Assembly (NCBI GenBank): GCA_026710795.1
Contig: JAPOQK010000032.1
Location: 62,001 to 126,000 of the forward strand
DNA length: 64,000 bases
From: Candidatus Poribacteria bacterium
GTDB lineage: Bacteria; Poribacteria; WGA-4E; WGA-3G
Direction of reading: 5' to 3'
Positions 34,708 to 44,434 of this stretch are shown one piece after another; the stretch's first letter is position 1; each line of letters starts with the position of its first letter. The notes beneath the pieces were generated by a model, which was not told the DNA's origin, did no database searches, and saw only the letters and a program-made list of their open reading frames with translations. The translations under genes and the position numbers were made by a program.

Positions 34708-36282
34708 ATGATACAGAATAAAAAAATACCAACCCCTGAAGAAATACAGGAGGAATTTCAAGAATTCTTCCGTAAGAAATACGGCGATGGTGTCAGTGTT
34801 AGTTTAGGTTATGTAGGTGGACAACAAGGTTCATCTGAACAGACAGCAGAAGCAACACCAGAACCGCAGAATACATTTGACCTGAAGTTTGACCTGAAAC
34901 CGAAAGAGATTAAGAATTACTTGGATCGTTATGTAATCAAACAAGATGATGCTAAGAAAGCTCTTGCAATAGCCGTATGTGATCACTATAACCATGTCAG
35001 AGAATGCCATGAAAATCCTGAGGCTGCAGATACGGATTATTCTAAACAGAATATAGTCATGCTTGGACCGACAGGTGTAGGAAAGACGTACCTAATTAGG
35101 CATATAGCAAAGTTAATCGGTGTTCCCTTTGTCAAAGCCGATGCCACACGATTTAGCGAAACTGGTTACGTCGGTGCAAATGTAGACGATCTTATTCGTG
35201 AACTTGTTTCACAAGCAGAAGACAATCTTGAATTAGCACAGTACGGAATTATCTACCTTGATGAAGCAGACAAGATTTCGACACCACCGAATATCATTGG
35301 ACGCGATGTAAGTGGACGTGGTGTGCAGATTGGACTTCTCAAATTGATGGAGGAGACTGAGGTAGACCTAAGGGGTGGCAATGATGTTGCATCACAGATG
35401 CGTGCTGCTATGGAGTTCCAAAAGAGTGGAAAGGTAGAAAAAGAGGTAATTAATACAAGACATATTCTTTTTATTATCAGTGGTGCGTTCACTGGTATGG
35501 AAAAGATCGTAAAGAAGCGTATGCATCAAGGTCGAATTGGTTTCAGCGCAGAAGTCACGAGTCAAAAAGATGGTGCAGTACAGTATCTTTCGCATGTAAC
35601 CCCAAGAGATTTTATTGACTTTGGCTTTGAACCTGAATTTATTGGTAGGCTTCCTGTGCATGTTGTATGTAATGAATTGGTGGTTGATGACCTTTATTAT
35701 ATATTGAAACACTCAGAAGGTTCAATTATCCGTCAATATGTAAATGCATTTAATGCCTACGGAATAAAGGTCTTATTTGCAGACTGCGGATTACGTAGAA
35801 TTGCTGAAAAAGCAATAGAACAGAAAACAGGAGCACGTGCGTTGATGACTGTCTGTGAGAAGGTATTACGTAATTATAAGTTTGAGCTCCCATCTATGGG
35901 TGTTGAAGAATTTGTTGTCACAGCAGACGTTGTCGATGACCCTGATACTGAATTACAGCGGATTATAGATGATGGGGATTACAATCGAAATACGGTATTG
36001 CGGGAGCAAGTTCGTAGGTATGAAGCACAATACTCTACTGATTATAGCTTAGAAATAAGTTTTGATGAAGAAGCAACTGATGCAATCTGCGAAAGATCAT
36101 TGGAAAAATCCCTATCAATCCAACAGTTTTGTGATGAAATACTCTCAAGTTATCAGCATGGGTTAAATCTTATCAAGCAGAATACTGGTCAGTCATCATT
36201 TACATTACCAAGGGAAGTAGTGGATAATCCTGATCCTGTTCTTGAAGAGTGGATTCGCGAGTCATACAATACAAAAAGTTAA
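34708..36282 (+). CDS. ClpX-like AAA+ protein unfoldase without the N-terminal zinc domain
   Basis: The 524-residue product has Walker A GPTGVGKT (120-127), pore loop GYVG (153-156), Walker B IIYLDEAD (181-188) and the IGF tripeptide (277-279) that docks ClpX on ClpP. The ClpX C4 zinc finger is replaced by a 60-residue leader, and the C-terminus is extended by about 100 residues (CDEILSSYQHGLNLIKQ ... ILEEWIRESY-like). It is therefore a divergent ClpX paralogue, presumably acting with ClpP on a particular client set; clpP is not in the window. It sits 50 nt after the LarA homologue and 28 nt before the Cld-family gene. Confidence 0.87.
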   Translation: MIQNKKIPTPEEIQEEFQEFFRKKYGDGVSVSLGYVGGQQGSSEQTAEATPEPQNTFDLKFDLKPKEIKNYLDRYVIKQDDAKKALAIAVCDHYNHVRECHENPEAADTDYSKQNIVMLGPTGVGKTYLIRHIAKLIGVPFVKADATRFSETGYVGANVDDLIRELVSQAEDNLELAQYGIIYLDEADKISTPPNIIGRDVSGRGVQIGLLKLMEETEVDLRGGNDVASQMRAAMEFQKSGKVEKEVINTRHILFIISGAFTGMEKIVKKRMHQGRIGFSAEVTSQKDGAVQYLSHVTPRDFIDFGFEPEFIGRLPVHVVCNELVVDDLYYILKHSEGSIIRQYVNAFNAYGIKVLFADCGLRRIAEKAIEQKTGARALMTVCEKVLRNYKFELPSMGVEEFVVTADVVDDPDTELQRIIDDGDYNRNTVLREQVRRYEAQYSTDYSLEISFDEEATDAICERSLEKSLSIQQFCDEILSSYQHGLNLIKQNTGQSSFTLPREVVDNPDPVLEEWIRESYNTKS

Positions 36283-36310
36283 AGGAATATAATTTCGGAA
36301 TAATCACTTT

Positions 36311-37045
36311 ATGCATACTGATAGAGATAGACCATTACAATCAGAACTTTTGGATATACGTGAAACTGGGATGCCAATTGATGGAGAACCGCAATATAGT
36401 GATCGCAGATTGTACTTACAACTCCATGTTTTTGAAGGATGTCACGACAACAGAATAATTATTGAAAAGCTTGAAAAAGGTAATTTAAACGCTGTTCTGT
36501 ATGACGATTTGAACCATCCAACCGGTATCGGTGTGCTTTTCATAGCAGAAGACCCAGGAACTTTATTGACAGAATCACATTCATTGCTTGTTGAAACACA
36601 AGTTGATTCTGGACTTACATATCGTCCAGAAATGACTATGATTGGACGAACTTATTCAAGCGGTAGAGAACCAGACTTAGAAGAATGGCTTATCAGCAAA
36701 CCTCGTAATAATGTTCTCAACCCCGAATATCCGTGGGCAATTTGGTATCCGCTGCGACGGAAGCCTGATTTTTATCAGCTTGAACTGTGGGAACGGGGAC
36801 GAATTCTTGGAGAACATGCAATGCTTGGACGGAGTTATGCTTCAGGTGGATATGCAAGTGACATTAGGTTAGCATGCTTCGGTTTAGATACAAACGACAA
36901 TGAATTTGTTATCGGCTTAGTAGGTGCCGATTTATATCCTTTATCCCGTCTTATACAGGATATGCGTAAAACTGAACAAACGACTAAATATATTGAGTCC
37001 CTTGGTCCATTCTTCGTTGGAAAAGTAAGGAAACAGTTTGGATAG
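36311..37045 (+). CDS. Chlorite dismutase / HemQ-family protein
   Basis: A 244-residue protein with two ferredoxin-like halves. The C-terminal half carries family-like segments: NPEYPWAIWYPLRRKPDFYQL (about 138-158), ILGEHAMLGRSYASGGYASDIRLACFGLDTNDNEFVIGLVG (about 165-205, including the conserved E-H-x3-G-R) and IQDMRKTEQTTKYIESLGPFFVGK (about 217-240). The family includes chlorite-splitting enzymes and the coproheme decarboxylase HemQ; which activity applies cannot be told. No strong SD precedes ATG 36311. It may belong with the surrounding operon (gaps of 28 and 33 nt). Confidence 0.75.
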   Translation: MHTDRDRPLQSELLDIRETGMPIDGEPQYSDRRLYLQLHVFEGCHDNRIIIEKLEKGNLNAVLYDDLNHPTGIGVLFIAEDPGTLLTESHSLLVETQVDSGLTYRPEMTMIGRTYSSGREPDLEEWLISKPRNNVLNPEYPWAIWYPLRRKPDFYQLELWERGRILGEHAMLGRSYASGGYASDIRLACFGLDTNDNEFVIGLVGADLYPLSRLIQDMRKTEQTTKYIESLGPFFVGKVRKQFG

Positions 37046-37078
37046 GTTGGCATATTTCTGTGAATACCAAGTAAAGCA

Positions 37079-37804
37079 ATGAGAAACATATTTGCTGTTT
37101 GCACCAAAGAATTATATACATATTTTGTATCACCGATAGCTTATTTTGTGTGTTTTGTCTTTTCGGCATTATTAGGGTACCTTTTTTTTATTTATTTAAT
37201 CACCGCATCCAGAAATAATGGCTATAGCGTGGGTGTCATGCAGACAGCCTTCGTTAGCATGGCAACAATTCTGCTCTTTTTTACCCCTGTGTTAACAATG
37301 AAACTATTTGCAGAAGAACGTAAATCTGGCACGATTGAATTACTTCTAACATCCCCAATTACTGACGGACAAGTTGTTCTTGGTAAGTACTTTGCAAGTT
37401 TGACACTCGTCATACTTATGCTCGCTCTAACTCTACTCTTCCCTTTTCTCACGCAACGTTTTGGGCAATTAGATGGTGGTTTGATACTGAGTGGTTATCT
37501 CGGTCTTATCTTGTTGAGTTCCTGCTTTTTGTCATTTGGTTTATTGATGTCTTCGTTGAGCAAAAACCAAATAGTTGCAGCATTGACAAGTTTTGGATTT
37601 TTTTTGGTATTATGGATTATTGGTGCAGCCTCAAATCAAGATGAAACTATTGGAAAATTCTTAAAATATCTCTCTTTTAGTGAACATTACAGCGATTTTT
37701 CTCGTGGCATAATGTCCTTTAAAGACATAGTATACTACATCAGTTTTACATGTGTCTGTTTATTTGCAACTTTCAAGTCCATTGAATCTGCAAAATGGAG
37801 ATAG
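37079..37804 (+). CDS. ABC-2 type transporter permease, GldF-like
   Basis: A 241-residue protein with six predicted membrane helices and the conserved MKLFAEERKSGTIELLLTSPITDGQVVLGKYFA segment (about 79-111) of GldF/NosY-type permeases, where E-E-R-x-x-G-T-x-E-L-L marks the family. It pairs with the GldG-like gene 3 nt downstream. The ATPase partner is not found in this window. Confidence 0.87.
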   Translation: MRNIFAVCTKELYTYFVSPIAYFVCFVFSALLGYLFFIYLITASRNNGYSVGVMQTAFVSMATILLFFTPVLTMKLFAEERKSGTIELLLTSPITDGQVVLGKYFASLTLVILMLALTLLFPFLTQRFGQLDGGLILSGYLGLILLSSCFLSFGLLMSSLSKNQIVAALTSFGFFLVLWIIGAASNQDETIGKFLKYLSFSEHYSDFSRGIMSFKDIVYYISFTCVCLFATFKSIESAKWR

Positions 37805-37807
37805 GTA

Positions 37808-39409
37808 ATGACCGAGAAAAATGTAGTTGGACCACTCTTTGGGTTTCTCAGTCTAATATTATGTTTTGTTTCTATTGTATGTCTATTCCTTAAGACATGG
37901 ATTGCTTTTTGGATTTTTGTTGTTCTTTTTACGGTTACACTTGTAGTTTTCATTATCTTTCGATACAAAGAATTTATTAACTTTTTTGTCAGTCGACAAT
38001 TACGTTATGGTACTAATGTCACTTTGAGTATCTTTGGTGTATTGGGAATAGCAATCTTTATCAATATTATTGTAGCTCAAAGATTTGATCTCAAAGCAGA
38101 TTTAACAGAACTACGTGAGAATTCACTCTCCGAACCGACACAGAAGATTCTTAAAACATTGGATAAGAAAGTTAATGTCATCGCATTTTTTAGCGATCCG
38201 ACAACATCAAGGGCGAACAGCGCAATTGATAAGTTAAGATTGTATGAACGTGAATCTGACTTTATTTCTGTCTCAATAAAAAATCCATATATAGAAACAC
38301 AACTTGTTGATACAAAACTGATAGATGAAACTATTGTATTCAAAACTGAAGAAAAAGAGGAAAGTGTAACAATTGTCAGTGAACAGAAATTCACAAGTGC
38401 AATTCTTAAGCTTTTACAAAACAGAACGAAGAAAATTTTTTTTCTTGAAGGTCATGGCGAAAGTGAGATAGATGATTTCAATAATTCTGGATTAAGTTGG
38501 TTAAAAACTGCATTAGAAAATCAGAATTACGAACCAAACCCTTTCTCTTTCCTGACTGAAAAAGATATTCCCAATGATTGTGAACTACTTGTTATTGCTG
38601 GACCAACAAACCCTTTACCTCAAAAAGAGATTGGACTTATAGATAAATATCTTGCTAAGAATGGAAAACTGTTGGTACTTTTCAATCCATCTAAAAATGC
38701 AGAGGATGTGAATGATAGTCTTGTTCAACTCATGAAAAAATGGGGTATTTCTGTGGGTAATGATCTCGTCTATGACATGGTAGTACGTGATGCTAACCTG
38801 GGACCAAGTGCTCCTGCTCCAAATTTTGAGTTCCATGATATAACACGTCCTTTAGCAAATAATCAACTTGCTTTTCCTAACTCACGTTCTGTAACACCGA
38901 TAAATAACCGAAAACCTAAACTTATTGTTAAATCTCTTGCAAAGACAGCAAGTCCTATTACAGTCAGTTGGGGAGAGACAGGTCGTAAGACTGATGGTAA
39001 GTTCAGTAGTGATGGTTATACCCCAGATGAAGATACTCCAGCACCTGTTTCCATAGCTACGGCTGTAGAAGAGTTAATAAATTCAGAGATTGAGACTAAT
39101 TCTGAAAGCAATAACACAAGAATTGTAGTTTTTGGAAGTACCCAGTTTGCTATGAACTACTTTTTTGGTGACCCAAATCTTGTTCTCACAGCAAATCATG
39201 TTCTCATAATAAATACAATCAATTGGCTTACTGAAGATGGAGATTTGATCGCAATCACTGAACCTGATAAAAGCAAACAGGTCTTACGAAGAATGACTGT
39301 TCAAGAAGCCAATCTGATTCAGATTATATCTCTATTTCTCATTCCTATAACTGTGTTTATTGCAGGAATAGTTGTCTGGTGGCAACGTCGTGTAGGAGGT
39401 AAGGTTTGA
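37808..39409 (+). CDS. GldG-like auxiliary protein of an ABC transport system
   Basis: A 533-residue protein: two N-terminal hydrophobic helices (about 10-30, 33-50), a third (about 72-92) before the periplasmic domain, a large soluble region with RFDLKADLTELRENSLSEPTQKILKTLDKKVNVIAFF (about 96-132, the GldG/IFT52-like start) and KIFFLEGHGESEIDDF (about 210-225), then a C-terminal transmembrane helix (about 505-525) and a basic end. It ends in TGA overlapping the next start. Member of the GldG/DUF4350-type family; role likely structural in an envelope transport complex. Confidence 0.85.
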   Translation: MTEKNVVGPLFGFLSLILCFVSIVCLFLKTWIAFWIFVVLFTVTLVVFIIFRYKEFINFFVSRQLRYGTNVTLSIFGVLGIAIFINIIVAQRFDLKADLTELRENSLSEPTQKILKTLDKKVNVIAFFSDPTTSRANSAIDKLRLYERESDFISVSIKNPYIETQLVDTKLIDETIVFKTEEKEESVTIVSEQKFTSAILKLLQNRTKKIFFLEGHGESEIDDFNNSGLSWLKTALENQNYEPNPFSFLTEKDIPNDCELLVIAGPTNPLPQKEIGLIDKYLAKNGKLLVLFNPSKNAEDVNDSLVQLMKKWGISVGNDLVYDMVVRDANLGPSAPAPNFEFHDITRPLANNQLAFPNSRSVTPINNRKPKLIVKSLAKTASPITVSWGETGRKTDGKFSSDGYTPDEDTPAPVSIATAVEELINSEIETNSESNNTRIVVFGSTQFAMNYFFGDPNLVLTANHVLIINTINWLTEDGDLIAITEPDKSKQVLRRMTVQEANLIQIISLFLIPITVFIAGIVVWWQRRVGGKV

Positions 39410-41223
39410 ATTTCCGATCTACACTTTTCATCATTCTCGTTCTTGTAGGTATTGCTGTAACTTACTTTCTGTTATTGCCTAAACCAGCGGATGAAAAAGG
39501 AACACATGACAAACCCAGAATCTTCCAAGTCTATGACTTACCCCGCGATGACATCAACAAAGTCCGTTTGTCGTATAATGATAATGCATACCAGACTCTT
39601 ACCGTTGAGAATATTAATGATAAGGTGTGGATGATAACAACTCCCATTAAAGCACACGCTGACATTAAGAAAGTCAACGAAATGTTAGACGATTTTCTAA
39701 ATAAACGTGTAAGACAGACCTTTGAAGTATCTGAGTACGGACAATATGGTTTAGAAAATCCCACAATTACTGTGGAATTGTGGAAAGACATCAATAGTTC
39801 ACCGAATACCTTTTTTATTGGAAATAAAGGGATTAATTTTTCAGTATATACCAAAGAGAAATCGGAATCCGATATTTTTATTATTGAATCCAGCGCGCTT
39901 GATGATTTAACAAAATCTCCATCCGATATACGCGATAAATCGCTCATAAAGTTTGATCCTGAAACTATCTCAGAAATACAGTATCTGAAACCGGAGGAGT
40001 TTACTTGTGAAAAAGATGGCTTCAATTGGAAAATTACACATCCGATTTCTACAGATGCTGATACTGAAGATATAAATACAATGCTTACACAATTACATTC
40101 CATTCAGGTATCTACATTCGAATTAGATGGACAAGAGGTTACTTCTGCCTTAGATAAATATGGTTTAAAGACACCACGTATCCAATTGACTATGACAGAT
40201 GGAAGCAATACTTATGGACTTGACATTGGTTCTCCAATTGCAACAAATTCGGAACTTCAGAGCACTAAAAAGGGAAACGTCTATGTAAAATCAATACATC
40301 AGGGTGGAATATATACCGTGACCGAAGACATTGTCACTCTTCTCAATAAAACTATATTTGATTTACGTGATAAACGTTTGCTTGATTTTCAACGTAAAGA
40401 TGTCATAAAATTTGAGATACAATACGAAACTCACAACATAATCGGGATAAAGTTGCAGGATACCTCCTGGGAACTACAACTGGATAATAAACTTAGTGCC
40501 GATCCACAAGCAGTAAGTGACCTATTATTCGGTATGGACTCCTTAGAAGCTGTTGCCTATGAAAATGAACCGTCTGATAATCTTAGACTATATGAATTAG
40601 AAACACCGAAAACAAAAGTAATTTTAACATTACGTGGTGACGAATCACCTATCATACTGGACATCGGTAAATATGCAAATGACAACACGGTTTATGTCAA
40701 AGCAAACAATTCTGACAGAATAGCCAAAGTAAAACGTGACCTTATTGATAAGATAAACAGAGGGGTTTCTTGGCTTCGTGATAAGGATTTATTCAAATTT
40801 AGTATTGATGATCCAACTCGGGTTACTGTACAATACAGAGAAGAATCAGATAGCAATGCTAATGTTCAATATACAAGTCAACGACTGGGTACGAATTGGA
40901 GGTTGACACATCCGGTTAAAGAAAATGCAAAAAATGCTGAAATTAACGCGCTTCTATATGAACTGATTGATTTGAAAGTAGAACAATTTGTTAGTAGTAA
41001 CAAAACTACCACCGATTCAACTACAGGATTTAATTCACCACAAATACAAATTACAATAAAATTACGAAGTCAGAAAACATATACATTGCAAATCGGTGAA
41101 TTAGATGAATCTGGAAAATACTTTGCGAGACTTCTCAATCAACCTGAACATATTTTTCTACTTAATGATAAATTGATACCGAAGTTGAAAACGAAACTTG
41201 AGTGGCTTCGTACGCCTGAATAA
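39406..41223 (+). CDS. DUF4340 repeat protein, membrane-anchored
   Basis: 605 residues from TTG 39406, which overlaps the previous TGA by 2 bases and has AGGAGGT upstream; translation is clearly coupled. One N-terminal helix (about 5-24) anchors it. About 140-residue modules follow, each closing with an LRDK-type motif: IRDKSLIKF (175), LRDKRLLDF (319), LRDKDLFKF (456) and a final LRTPE (600). Each module also has a YGLxxPxxxVxLW-like strand. DUF4340 is regularly encoded after GldF/GldG-like genes, as here. Function unknown. Confidence 0.85.
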   Translation: MNFRSTLFIILVLVGIAVTYFLLLPKPADEKGTHDKPRIFQVYDLPRDDINKVRLSYNDNAYQTLTVENINDKVWMITTPIKAHADIKKVNEMLDDFLNKRVRQTFEVSEYGQYGLENPTITVELWKDINSSPNTFFIGNKGINFSVYTKEKSESDIFIIESSALDDLTKSPSDIRDKSLIKFDPETISEIQYLKPEEFTCEKDGFNWKITHPISTDADTEDINTMLTQLHSIQVSTFELDGQEVTSALDKYGLKTPRIQLTMTDGSNTYGLDIGSPIATNSELQSTKKGNVYVKSIHQGGIYTVTEDIVTLLNKTIFDLRDKRLLDFQRKDVIKFEIQYETHNIIGIKLQDTSWELQLDNKLSADPQAVSDLLFGMDSLEAVAYENEPSDNLRLYELETPKTKVILTLRGDESPIILDIGKYANDNTVYVKANNSDRIAKVKRDLIDKINRGVSWLRDKDLFKFSIDDPTRVTVQYREESDSNANVQYTSQRLGTNWRLTHPVKENAKNAEINALLYELIDLKVEQFVSSNKTTTDSTTGFNSPQIQITIKLRSQKTYTLQIGELDESGKYFARLLNQPEHIFLLNDKLIPKLKTKLEWLRTPE

Positions 41224-41341
41224 CAGTAATTCACACCTATTATCACAACAAGCCAACAATTTCGCTGTAAGTAGGATAAGTGAAACAACGTAGCTGGATT
41301 GTAATATCTTTCTGTATGTTTAAGGGTTTATATCGAATGTT

Positions 41342-42559
41342 ATGAACACATCTATTATTATTATTCTTACGACATACGTTCTCTTCATTCTTGAGGTGTT
41401 GCTGATTAGTCAATCATTTTTCTATACACGTCGAGAACGTAAAACAGAAAGACCATCTTACACACCAACAGTTGCTATAATTGCGCCACATTATGGTTGG
41501 GATGATGCAACTGCTGAACATACTGAGAGTCTGTTTCAACAAGATTATGATGGTGATTTTCGGATATACTTTGTAACTCATGATAATGATGGTACAGGGC
41601 ATGATGTCTCATATCCACATTTACAGCAACTTGTGAAAGATGTTCCACATGCTGATGTTTTTTTAGCACCAAATATTATAGATAATAACCTTCCGCGTTC
41701 TCAAAAGGTGCAAAACCTTATTACCGTGATTGAAAAATTACCTCAAGACATTGAGGTAATAGCATTTGTTGATGCAGATGTTTCAATACAAAAGGATTGG
41801 CTAAAACTGCTTGTATCTCCACTTCAGGATCAGTCAATAGGGGCAACAGTTGGGGGTAGATTCTATTTTCCGCAGACATGGAACTTTCCATCACTTGTTG
41901 AAGCAACATGGGTCAACTTTCAGATGGCATTGCAGGGAGATCACTGGCTAACGATGGTGTGGGGTGGATCTAATGCCTTTAGACGTGAATTTCTTGAAAA
42001 AGGACAGATCCTACAACGTTGGGAACAAGCGACTGTTGAAGATTTAAACACTACCCGTGCTGTCAGAGATGTTAAAAGAAAAATACATTTCGTTCCTGAC
42101 TGTGTAGCTGTTACGCGTACGTCAAACAGAACATGGAGGCAGATATTCGAGTTCACCAATAGGCAGATGATAATGACATGTCACATGGGATTGTGGGCAC
42201 AGTGGTTCGGTAGCTTAATACTATTCTTGCCAAAAGCGTTTTTGGTTATTGGATCAATTCCATTTGCTATTCTATCTATTGGAACACAAACGGGACTCCT
42301 TCCGGTAGTATTAATACCTATCTTTGAAGTGCTGGGTTTCCGATTGTGTTGCAGAAATCTACCACTATGGTTACGAGAAATGCCAAAAGTGCAAGACACA
42401 CTACGTATAAGTAAATATGCAGCTCCGTTTTCTATATTCCTTGCAGGTATCAATGCATTTTATGCAATGTTTCAACGAAAGATTGTCTGGGGTGGTGTCC
42501 GTTATGAAATACTATCTGCAACCACATGCAAGGTTTTAGGACGCGTTAAGGATAAATAG
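41342..42559 (+). CDS. Membrane-associated family 2 glycosyltransferase (ceramide glucosyltransferase-like)
   Basis: A 405-residue protein: N-terminal helix (about 4-22), a GT-A domain with VAIIAPHYGWDD (about 42-53), the metal-binding DADV in VIAFVDADVSIQKDWL (about 140-155), AFRREFLEKG acceptor region and a VEDLNTTRAV segment in place of ED-x-x-L, then C-terminal helices (about 285-335 and 355-380). The Q-x-x-R-W motif is only approximated by NRQM. Resembles HpnI or ceramide glucosyltransferase-type enzymes that glycosylate lipids; acceptor unknown. Confidence 0.82.
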   Translation: MNTSIIIILTTYVLFILEVLLISQSFFYTRRERKTERPSYTPTVAIIAPHYGWDDATAEHTESLFQQDYDGDFRIYFVTHDNDGTGHDVSYPHLQQLVKDVPHADVFLAPNIIDNNLPRSQKVQNLITVIEKLPQDIEVIAFVDADVSIQKDWLKLLVSPLQDQSIGATVGGRFYFPQTWNFPSLVEATWVNFQMALQGDHWLTMVWGGSNAFRREFLEKGQILQRWEQATVEDLNTTRAVRDVKRKIHFVPDCVAVTRTSNRTWRQIFEFTNRQMIMTCHMGLWAQWFGSLILFLPKAFLVIGSIPFAILSIGTQTGLLPVVLIPIFEVLGFRLCCRNLPLWLREMPKVQDTLRISKYAAPFSIFLAGINAFYAMFQRKIVWGGVRYEILSATTCKVLGRVKDK

Positions 42560-42668
42560 TAGGGAATTGATTGGAAGAATCATATTTTGTTGCGAGAATG
42601 GAACTAAAGATCTTGCAAATTCTATTAAAAATGTGATAGCATAAAGTAAGATAAAAGAGGAGTTGAAA

Positions 42669-43082
42669 ATGGGTGTTGAAAAAGTAACGAAGACAGACAA
42701 GGAATGGAAAGAACAACTCTCATCTGAGGAATATAAAATTACCCGTAAGAAGGGAACAGAACGCGCTTTTACAGGTAAATACCACGATTGTAAGGATCAA
42801 GGCACCTATAATTGTATTTGTTGTGGGAGTCCCCTTTTTACCTCTGAAACTAAATTTAATTCAGGTACTGGTTGGCCAAGTTTTTGGGAACCAGTTTCAC
42901 AAGAAAGTGTAGAGACGAAGAAAGATTTTAGCATCTTTTTTATGCCGCGCACAGAAGTTGTGTGTAGTCGTTGTGATGCACATCTTGGACATGTATTTGA
43001 CGATGGACCAGAACCGACAGGTAAACGTTATTGTCTAAATTCCGCTGCACTCACTCTGGTAAAAGACGATGAAGGATCTTAA
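42669..43082 (+). CDS. msrB: Peptide methionine (R)-S-oxide reductase MsrB
   Basis: 137 residues from ATG 42669, with GAGGAG seven bases upstream (a TTG six bases earlier is less likely). Zinc cysteines are Cys49/Cys52 (YNCICCG) and Cys99/Cys102 (VCSRCDAHLGHVFDDGP); the catalytic Cys122 lies in RYCLNSAALTL, and GTGWPSFW is intact. It reduces methionine-R-sulfoxide. The catalytic residue is Cys, not Sec, although the window carries other selenoprotein genes. Confidence 0.96.
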   Translation: MGVEKVTKTDKEWKEQLSSEEYKITRKKGTERAFTGKYHDCKDQGTYNCICCGSPLFTSETKFNSGTGWPSFWEPVSQESVETKKDFSIFFMPRTEVVCSRCDAHLGHVFDDGPEPTGKRYCLNSAALTLVKDDEGS

Positions 43083-43167
43083 ATAATTATTAAAATTAGT
43101 ATATTGAAATATTACATCATATATCTAAAATATTGAGTAAGCGAATGGATGAAGTAAAGGAGTATTA

Positions 43168-44388
43168 ATGGCACTCAGAAGTCGAATATCGTCGCGGTTC
43201 CTTGTTAATCAACTGGCAACTGCTATAACACAAGACTGGAAGACATCTCGTAAATTCATGCGTTACCAACTTGCAAAGGAGACCTTTAACATGCGGCACC
43301 CATTTGGGGCAAAACATGGTAAAGGTGACGATATTCAGTTGGTAAGTCTACGAATTACTGATATGTGTAATTTGCGTTGTCATTCCTGTGGACAATGGGG
43401 TGATAACGGGTATCTCGTTGGTAAATCACTCAAAGAACTAAAACAACGTGAAGTCCCTGTAGAAGTATACAAAGACCTTGTTGACCAAATAGTAGATGCA
43501 GGTTGGTCTCCTGTATGGTACATTTGGGGTGGTGAACCGATGCTATATCCCGGTATCATTGAGTTGATGCACTACATTAAAGAAAAAGGGATGCCAATAT
43601 CACTTGTCAGTAATGCTACAAACATTGCAAGACGTGCTGAGGATATATTAGAAACATGCAAGATTGTATACCTTAGCGTTGATGGACCGAATGAAGAAAT
43701 CCACAACACTCAACGTCCCGGTGTAACGGAAAACTACGATAACTTTACGGATGTTAAGGCAGCGTTGGAAACACTCCATGCTGAAAAAGAACGGCGTAAT
43801 CTGACCTTTCCATACATTATCCCACTCAGCTGCGTTACGATGTATAACATTGATGTTGTGGTAGATTTATATAAATTCACAAGTCAATATGCTGATGCAC
43901 AAATCTTTTACTTGACTTGGTGGATAGATTCAGAATCTGCCCAAGAACACACAGAGGACTTTGAACGCCGCTTTGGGTACAAACCACAAACGCATTATGG
44001 ATGGATTGGTACATGGCACGACTTTGATCACGGTGTAATTCTTGATCGTTTTGAGGAGATGGAAAATCTATCACATCAACAGAAAAGGTGTCCTCCTGTG
44101 ATGATGCCATCATTAAACTCAAAAGGTGAAATCCAAACCTACTATACCAACCACCAAGAAACATTCGGTTACAACCAATGTGTCAGTATTTTTATGACGC
44201 TTGAAATTGACAGCAACGGAGATGTTAGTCTTTGCCGAGACTATCATGATTATATTATTGGTAATATCAAAGAGGACAAGGTGGTTGATATGTGGAATAA
44301 TCAGAAAGCGATGAAATTCCGCCAATCAATCAGCACAGATGGTCCTATGCCTGTATGTCGTCGCTGTTGTGGACTAATGGGATATTAA
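43168..44388 (+). CDS. Radical SAM protein with SPASM-like C-terminal domain
   Basis: A 406-residue protein. The [4Fe-4S] motif is C67-x3-C71-x2-C74 in DMCNLRCHSCGQW; WGGEPMLYPGI is the usual next motif. The C-terminal region has CVSIFMTLEIDSNGDVSLCRDYHDYIIGNI followed by CRRCCG, a SPASM-type auxiliary cluster region. Members modify peptides or cofactors; no precursor peptide is evident nearby, so the substrate is unknown. AAGGAG precedes the ATG. Confidence 0.88.
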   Translation: MALRSRISSRFLVNQLATAITQDWKTSRKFMRYQLAKETFNMRHPFGAKHGKGDDIQLVSLRITDMCNLRCHSCGQWGDNGYLVGKSLKELKQREVPVEVYKDLVDQIVDAGWSPVWYIWGGEPMLYPGIIELMHYIKEKGMPISLVSNATNIARRAEDILETCKIVYLSVDGPNEEIHNTQRPGVTENYDNFTDVKAALETLHAEKERRNLTFPYIIPLSCVTMYNIDVVVDLYKFTSQYADAQIFYLTWWIDSESAQEHTEDFERRFGYKPQTHYGWIGTWHDFDHGVILDRFEEMENLSHQQKRCPPVMMPSLNSKGEIQTYYTNHQETFGYNQCVSIFMTLEIDSNGDVSLCRDYHDYIIGNIKEDKVVDMWNNQKAMKFRQSISTDGPMPVCRRCCGLMGY

Positions 44389-44434
44389 TAGTATTAAGGT
44401 GAGATTTCTCTCACACAATTGATAAAGGAAAAAT

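Noticed and set aside
42663-43082. msrB as a further selenoprotein
   Set aside because: The catalytic position is a Cys codon (TGT) in RYCLNSAAL and there is no in-frame TGA.
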